64,000 bases of DNA, from contig NZ_CP074346.1 of the NCBI RefSeq assembly GCF_018343795.1, forward strand, positions 1 through 64,000. Reading direction: 5' to 3'. This DNA comes from Phocoenobacter atlanticus subsp. cyclopteri. GTDB taxonomy: Bacteria > Pseudomonadota > Gammaproteobacteria > Enterobacterales > Pasteurellaceae. Made by a program: the position numbers and the translations under genes. Under the pieces are notes generated by a model. It did not search any database, was not told where the DNA came from, and saw only the letters and a list, made by a program, of their open reading frames with translations. Positions 63,903-64,000 of this stretch are shown piece after piece (the first letter of the stretch is position 1; each line of letters begins with the position of its first letter).

Positions 63903-64000
63903 ATTTTTAATGCTAGAAAGATATTATTTATGATAAATAAATGTCTTAGTCTTTAACTATTGTAAGTTTGACAACGGTATAAATAAGAGTTCTTTTTACT

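Overview
This window is a chromosomal segment of an AT-rich Pasteurellaceae genome. The gene set and order (holD-rimI facing rsmC, dksA-pcnB-folK, ldtD-mepK-gloC, mlaFEDCB-ibaG-murA, an opsX heptosyltransferase and a KdkA-type Kdo kinase) fit that family. So do many copies of an uptake-signal-like core, AAGCGGT, often in the form ACAAGCGGT and often followed by an A/T tract and a TTTGCAAA-like tail. That form is the Actinobacillus pleuropneumoniae-type signal rather than the Haemophilus influenzae type. Species cannot be named from the sequence alone.

Layout. 1-4.6 kb: DUF441 membrane protein, grpE, an mntH remnant, nadK, rimI-holD and rsmC. 4.6-9.5 kb: periplasmic CpdB, a double-truncated IS256-family transposase, then a lysine riboswitch in front of an NhaC-type lysine transporter. 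9.5-16.5 kb: rlmL, sixA, pykA, opsX-tyrA and trxA. 16.8-23.4 kb: an accessory beta-glucoside/cellobiose PTS operon with a PRD regulator, EIIA, EIIB, DUF7916, EIIC, an unlisted 47-residue membrane peptide, DUF3284 and a GH1 phospho-beta-glucosidase. 23.5-32.8 kb: a TorD-like chaperone, nfo, SOS-controlled recN, folB, cdd, a CPA1 antiporter, folE, a QueF-like T-fold protein, a YhhQ-type transporter and kdkA. 32.8-41.1 kb: a type I restriction-modification island on the minus strand (hsdM-fic-hsdS-AAA ATPase-hsdR), inserted between kdkA and folK. 41.2-51.5 kb: folK-pcnB-dksA, then cell-envelope genes (ldtD, mepK, gloC, the Mla lipid transport operon, ibaG, murA). 51.7-63.7 kb: dppABC without dppDF, ftsEX, an alanine/sodium symporter, ampG, rarD, ettA and dnaQ. 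The window ends with tRNA-Asp.

How it fits together. Most genes are housekeeping: translation (rlmL, rsmC, rimI, ettA), DNA maintenance (holD, dnaQ, recN, nfo), envelope biogenesis and folate/queuosine precursor supply. The accessory parts are the PTS operon and the restriction island. The restriction island is the most interesting region. Its specificity gene carries a G9 tract exactly between the two target-recognition halves, a hallmark of phase variation. Two extra genes, a Fic AMPylator and a PrrC/RloC-like ATPase without a nuclease domain, sit inside the operon, and a long perfect palindrome separates hsdM from fic.

RNA-level control is well represented: the lysine riboswitch, GcvB-like seed matches just upstream of both lysW and dppA, and strong terminators, several of which lie inside the 3' end of the convergent neighbour gene. 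All functional calls rest on motif recognition and gene context; no database search was run.
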